A stretch of DNA of 17,745 nucleotides from JAKSCF01 sp028279945. GTDB taxonomy: Bacteria > Bacillota > Clostridia > Peptostreptococcales > JAAYPU01. Below the pieces are notes generated by a model. The model was given only the letters and a program-made list of their open reading frames with translations. It was not told where the DNA came from and did no database searches. A program made the translations under genes and the position numbers. How positions within the stretch are numbered: the first letter of the stretch is position 1; the number at the start of each line of letters is the position of its first letter. The stretch covers positions 1 through 17,745 of the forward strand of contig JANQMT010000013.1 of NCBI GenBank assembly GCA_028279945.1, written 5' to 3'. Shown one piece after another: positions 15,931-17,745 of the stretch.

Positions 15931-17745
15931 ATGGATACAAAAGTTTTTACTAGAGAAATCGGCGGACGAATGATGCACATTGAAACAGGAAAAGTTGCAC
16001 AACTTGCCAGTGGGGCAGCTATGATAAAATATGGCGACACTGTTGTTTTAGCTACTGCTGTTGCATCTTCTGAGCCAAAAGAGAATATTGATTTTTTTCC
16101 TTTGAGTGTAGATTATGAAGAAAGAATGTATGCAGTAGGAAAAATACCAGGTGGATTTATAAAAAGAGAAGGCAGACCAACTGAGAAAGCAATCTTGAGT
16201 GCCAGGCTTATAGATAGACCTATAAGACCGCTTTTTCCAAAAGGATATTACAACGATGTACAAGTTGTTACAACCGTTATGTCGGTAGATGCAGATTGCT
16301 CACCTGAAATTGTAGCTATGATAGGGTCTTCTATTGCACTTTCTATATCTGATATACCTTTCCAAGGTCCAACAGGATCTGTTTTAGTTGGAATGGTTGA
16401 TGGTGAATTTGTCGTGAACCCTACACTCAATCAGAGAGAAAAAAGCCAATTACACTTGGTAGTTTCCGGAACAAAGGATGCCATTATGATGGTAGAAGCA
16501 GGTGCTAACGAATTGACTGAAGCACAAATGTTAGATGCCATTATGTTTGCTCATGAAGAAATTAAAAAAATCATTGAGTTCATAGAAGAAGTAGTCGCTG
16601 AAGTAGGTAAAGAGAAGAAAGAAGTGAATCTCTATGAAGTAGATGGGCAAATCGAAGAAGAAGTAAGAAGCTATGTGACAGACAAAATGAAAGCTGCTAT
16701 TTTTACAGAAGATAAGCAAGAGCGTTTAGACAATATGGATCAAGTAAAAGCAGATGCTTTTGAATACTTTGAAGAAAAATATCCGGACGATATGAAAGAT
16801 GTTGATAAAGTAATCTACTCCATTACTAAAGAATTGGTTAGAGGTATGATTACCAATGAAAAAATAAGGCCGGATAATAGAGAGCCGGAAGAAATTAGAC
16901 CGATTTGGTGTGAAACATCCGTGCTGCCCAGAACCCATGGAACAGGTTTATTTACGAGAGGTCAAACTCAAGCTTTAACCATAGCTACATTGGGGGCTAT
17001 TGGAGATGCACAAACTTTGGATGGATTAAGTGAGGAAGAAGAAAAACGTTACATGCATCATTATAATTTCCCACCTTACAGTGTTGGGGAGGCTCGTTTT
17101 ATGAGAGGCCCGGGAAGAAGGGAAATCGGACATGGCGCGTTAGCGGAAAGAGCGTTAGTACCGGTTATCCCAGATGAAAAAGAGTTTCCGTATACCATAA
17201 GGTTGGTATCAGAAGTATTGAGCTCAAACGGAAGTACATCTCAAGCATCTGTTTGTGGAAGTACGCTGGCATTAATGGACGCCGGAGTACCTATTAAATC
17301 TCCTGTAGCCGGAATTGCTATGGGTCTTATTAAAGAAGATGCAAAAGTAACCATTCTAAGTGATATTCAAGGAATGGAAGATTTTTTAGGTGATATGGAT
17401 TTTAAAGTAGCCGGAACCAGCGAAGGTATTACAGCTATACAGATGGACATTAAAATTAATGGTATTGATAAAGAGATCTTACAAAATGCACTGGAGCAAG
17501 CGAGAAAAGGCAGATTACATATTCTGGGTAAAATGCTTGAGGTCATTAGTGAACCTAAGAAGGAATTGTCACCGTATGCCCCTAGAATTCTAAATATTAC
17601 AATTGATCCGGAAAAGATCAGAGATGTCATTGGACCTGGCGGCAAAACCATTAATCGCATCATAGATGAAACCGGCGTAAAAATTGATATTGAAGATGAT
17701 GGTACGGTATTTGTAACAGCTAAGGATATGGAATCCGGAAATAAA
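15931..17745 (+). CDS. pnp: Polyribonucleotide nucleotidyltransferase (PNPase), truncated by window end
   Basis: PNPase degrades RNA 3'-5' by phosphorolysis. The frame stays open for 605 codons to the last base, so only the C terminus is missing, by window truncation. Visible in order: first RNase PH domain (about 1-140, GKVAQLASGAAMIKYGDTVVLATAV), helical linker, second RNase PH domain (about 315-540) with SNGSTSQASVCGSTLALMDAG and the DIQGMEDFLGDMDFKVAGT segment holding catalytic acidic residues D478, D488 and D490, then a KH domain (DVIGPGGKTINRI, about 562-574). The S1 domain should follow. GGAGGTAGG lies 2-10 nt before the ATG. The upstream palindrome sits in its leader. Confidence 0.97.
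   Translation, partial: MDTKVFTREIGGRMMHIETGKVAQLASGAAMIKYGDTVVLATAVASSEPKENIDFFPLSVDYEERMYAVGKIPGGFIKREGRPTEKAILSARLIDRPIRPLFPKGYYNDVQVVTTVMSVDADCSPEIVAMIGSSIALSISDIPFQGPTGSVLVGMVDGEFVVNPTLNQREKSQLHLVVSGTKDAIMMVEAGANELTEAQMLDAIMFAHEEIKKIIEFIEEVVAEVGKEKKEVNLYEVDGQIEEEVRSYVTDKMKAAIFTEDKQERLDNMDQVKADAFEYFEEKYPDDMKDVDKVIYSITKELVRGMITNEKIRPDNREPEEIRPIWCETSVLPRTHGTGLFTRGQTQALTIATLGAIGDAQTLDGLSEEEEKRYMHHYNFPPYSVGEARFMRGPGRREIGHGALAERALVPVIPDEKEFPYTIRLVSEVLSSNGSTSQASVCGSTLALMDAGVPIKSPVAGIAMGLIKEDAKVTILSDIQGMEDFLGDMDFKVAGTSEGITAIQMDIKINGIDKEILQNALEQARKGRLHILGKMLEVISEPKKELSPYAPRILNITIDPEKIRDVIGPGGKTINRIIDETGVKIDIEDDGTVFVTAKDMESGNK

Noticed and set aside
1..17745. CRISPR arrays, tRNA or rRNA genes, prophage or defence genes
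   Set aside because: No regularly spaced repeats, tRNA-like cloverleaf or rRNA segments were seen, and every long coding region belongs to the TRAP transporter or housekeeping set.

Overview
This window is a chromosomal segment of a low-GC Gram-positive bacterium, most likely a member of Clostridia. The evidence is a Gram-positive-type PolC, the gene order polC-rimP-nusA-rnpM-(L7Ae-like)-infB-rbfA-nrnA-truB-ribF-rpsO-pnp, strong AGGAGG ribosome binding sites, AT-rich DNA, and the use of GTG and TTG starts. Genus-level placement is not possible by eye.

Minus-strand block (about 99-3124): a complete tripartite TRAP transporter operon, transcribed dctP-dctQ-dctM. It has a lipoprotein solute-binding subunit, a small 4-TM subunit and a large permease, and it ends in a 17-bp perfect stem terminator. 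Upstream of dctP lies a near-consensus sigma-54 promoter with GG-N10-GC spacing. A perfect 20-bp palindrome sits about 140 bp upstream of the predicted start, where an enhancer-binding protein would bind. The leader also holds a 4-codon minicistron with a strong Shine-Dalgarno sequence.

Divergent intergenic region (about 2987-3441): carries the sigma-54 promoter, two palindromic site groups, and a clear sigma-A promoter for polC.

Plus-strand block (3442-17745): polC (replicative DNA polymerase III alpha with proofreading exonuclease), then a long run of translation and RNA genes. A second sigma-A promoter directly after the polC stop precedes a leader with an intrinsic-terminator-like hairpin, suggesting attenuation of the rimP-nusA-infB operon. 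The operon encodes 30S maturation (RimP, RbfA), transcription elongation (NusA), an RNase P modulator (RnpM/YlxR), a K-turn-binding L7Ae-like protein, IF2, oligoribonuclease/pAp phosphatase NrnA, tRNA pseudouridine-55 synthase TruB and FAD synthetase RibF. rpsO then has its own extended -10 promoter and a leader that can fold into an S15-type autoregulatory structure, with the apical loop complementary to the Shine-Dalgarno sequence. pnp follows and runs off the window end, lacking its S1 domain.

The rpsO-pnp gap holds a GC-rich hairpin with a weak T-tract and then a roughly 67-bp imperfect palindrome. The palindrome looks like a mobile REP/MITE-type element and ends 26 bp before pnp. In E. 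coli the same position carries an RNase III-processed hairpin that controls pnp.

No wholly new multi-gene system is evident. The second-look items are regulatory: the sigma-54 TRAP promoter region, the rimP leader, the S15 leader and the palindrome before pnp.
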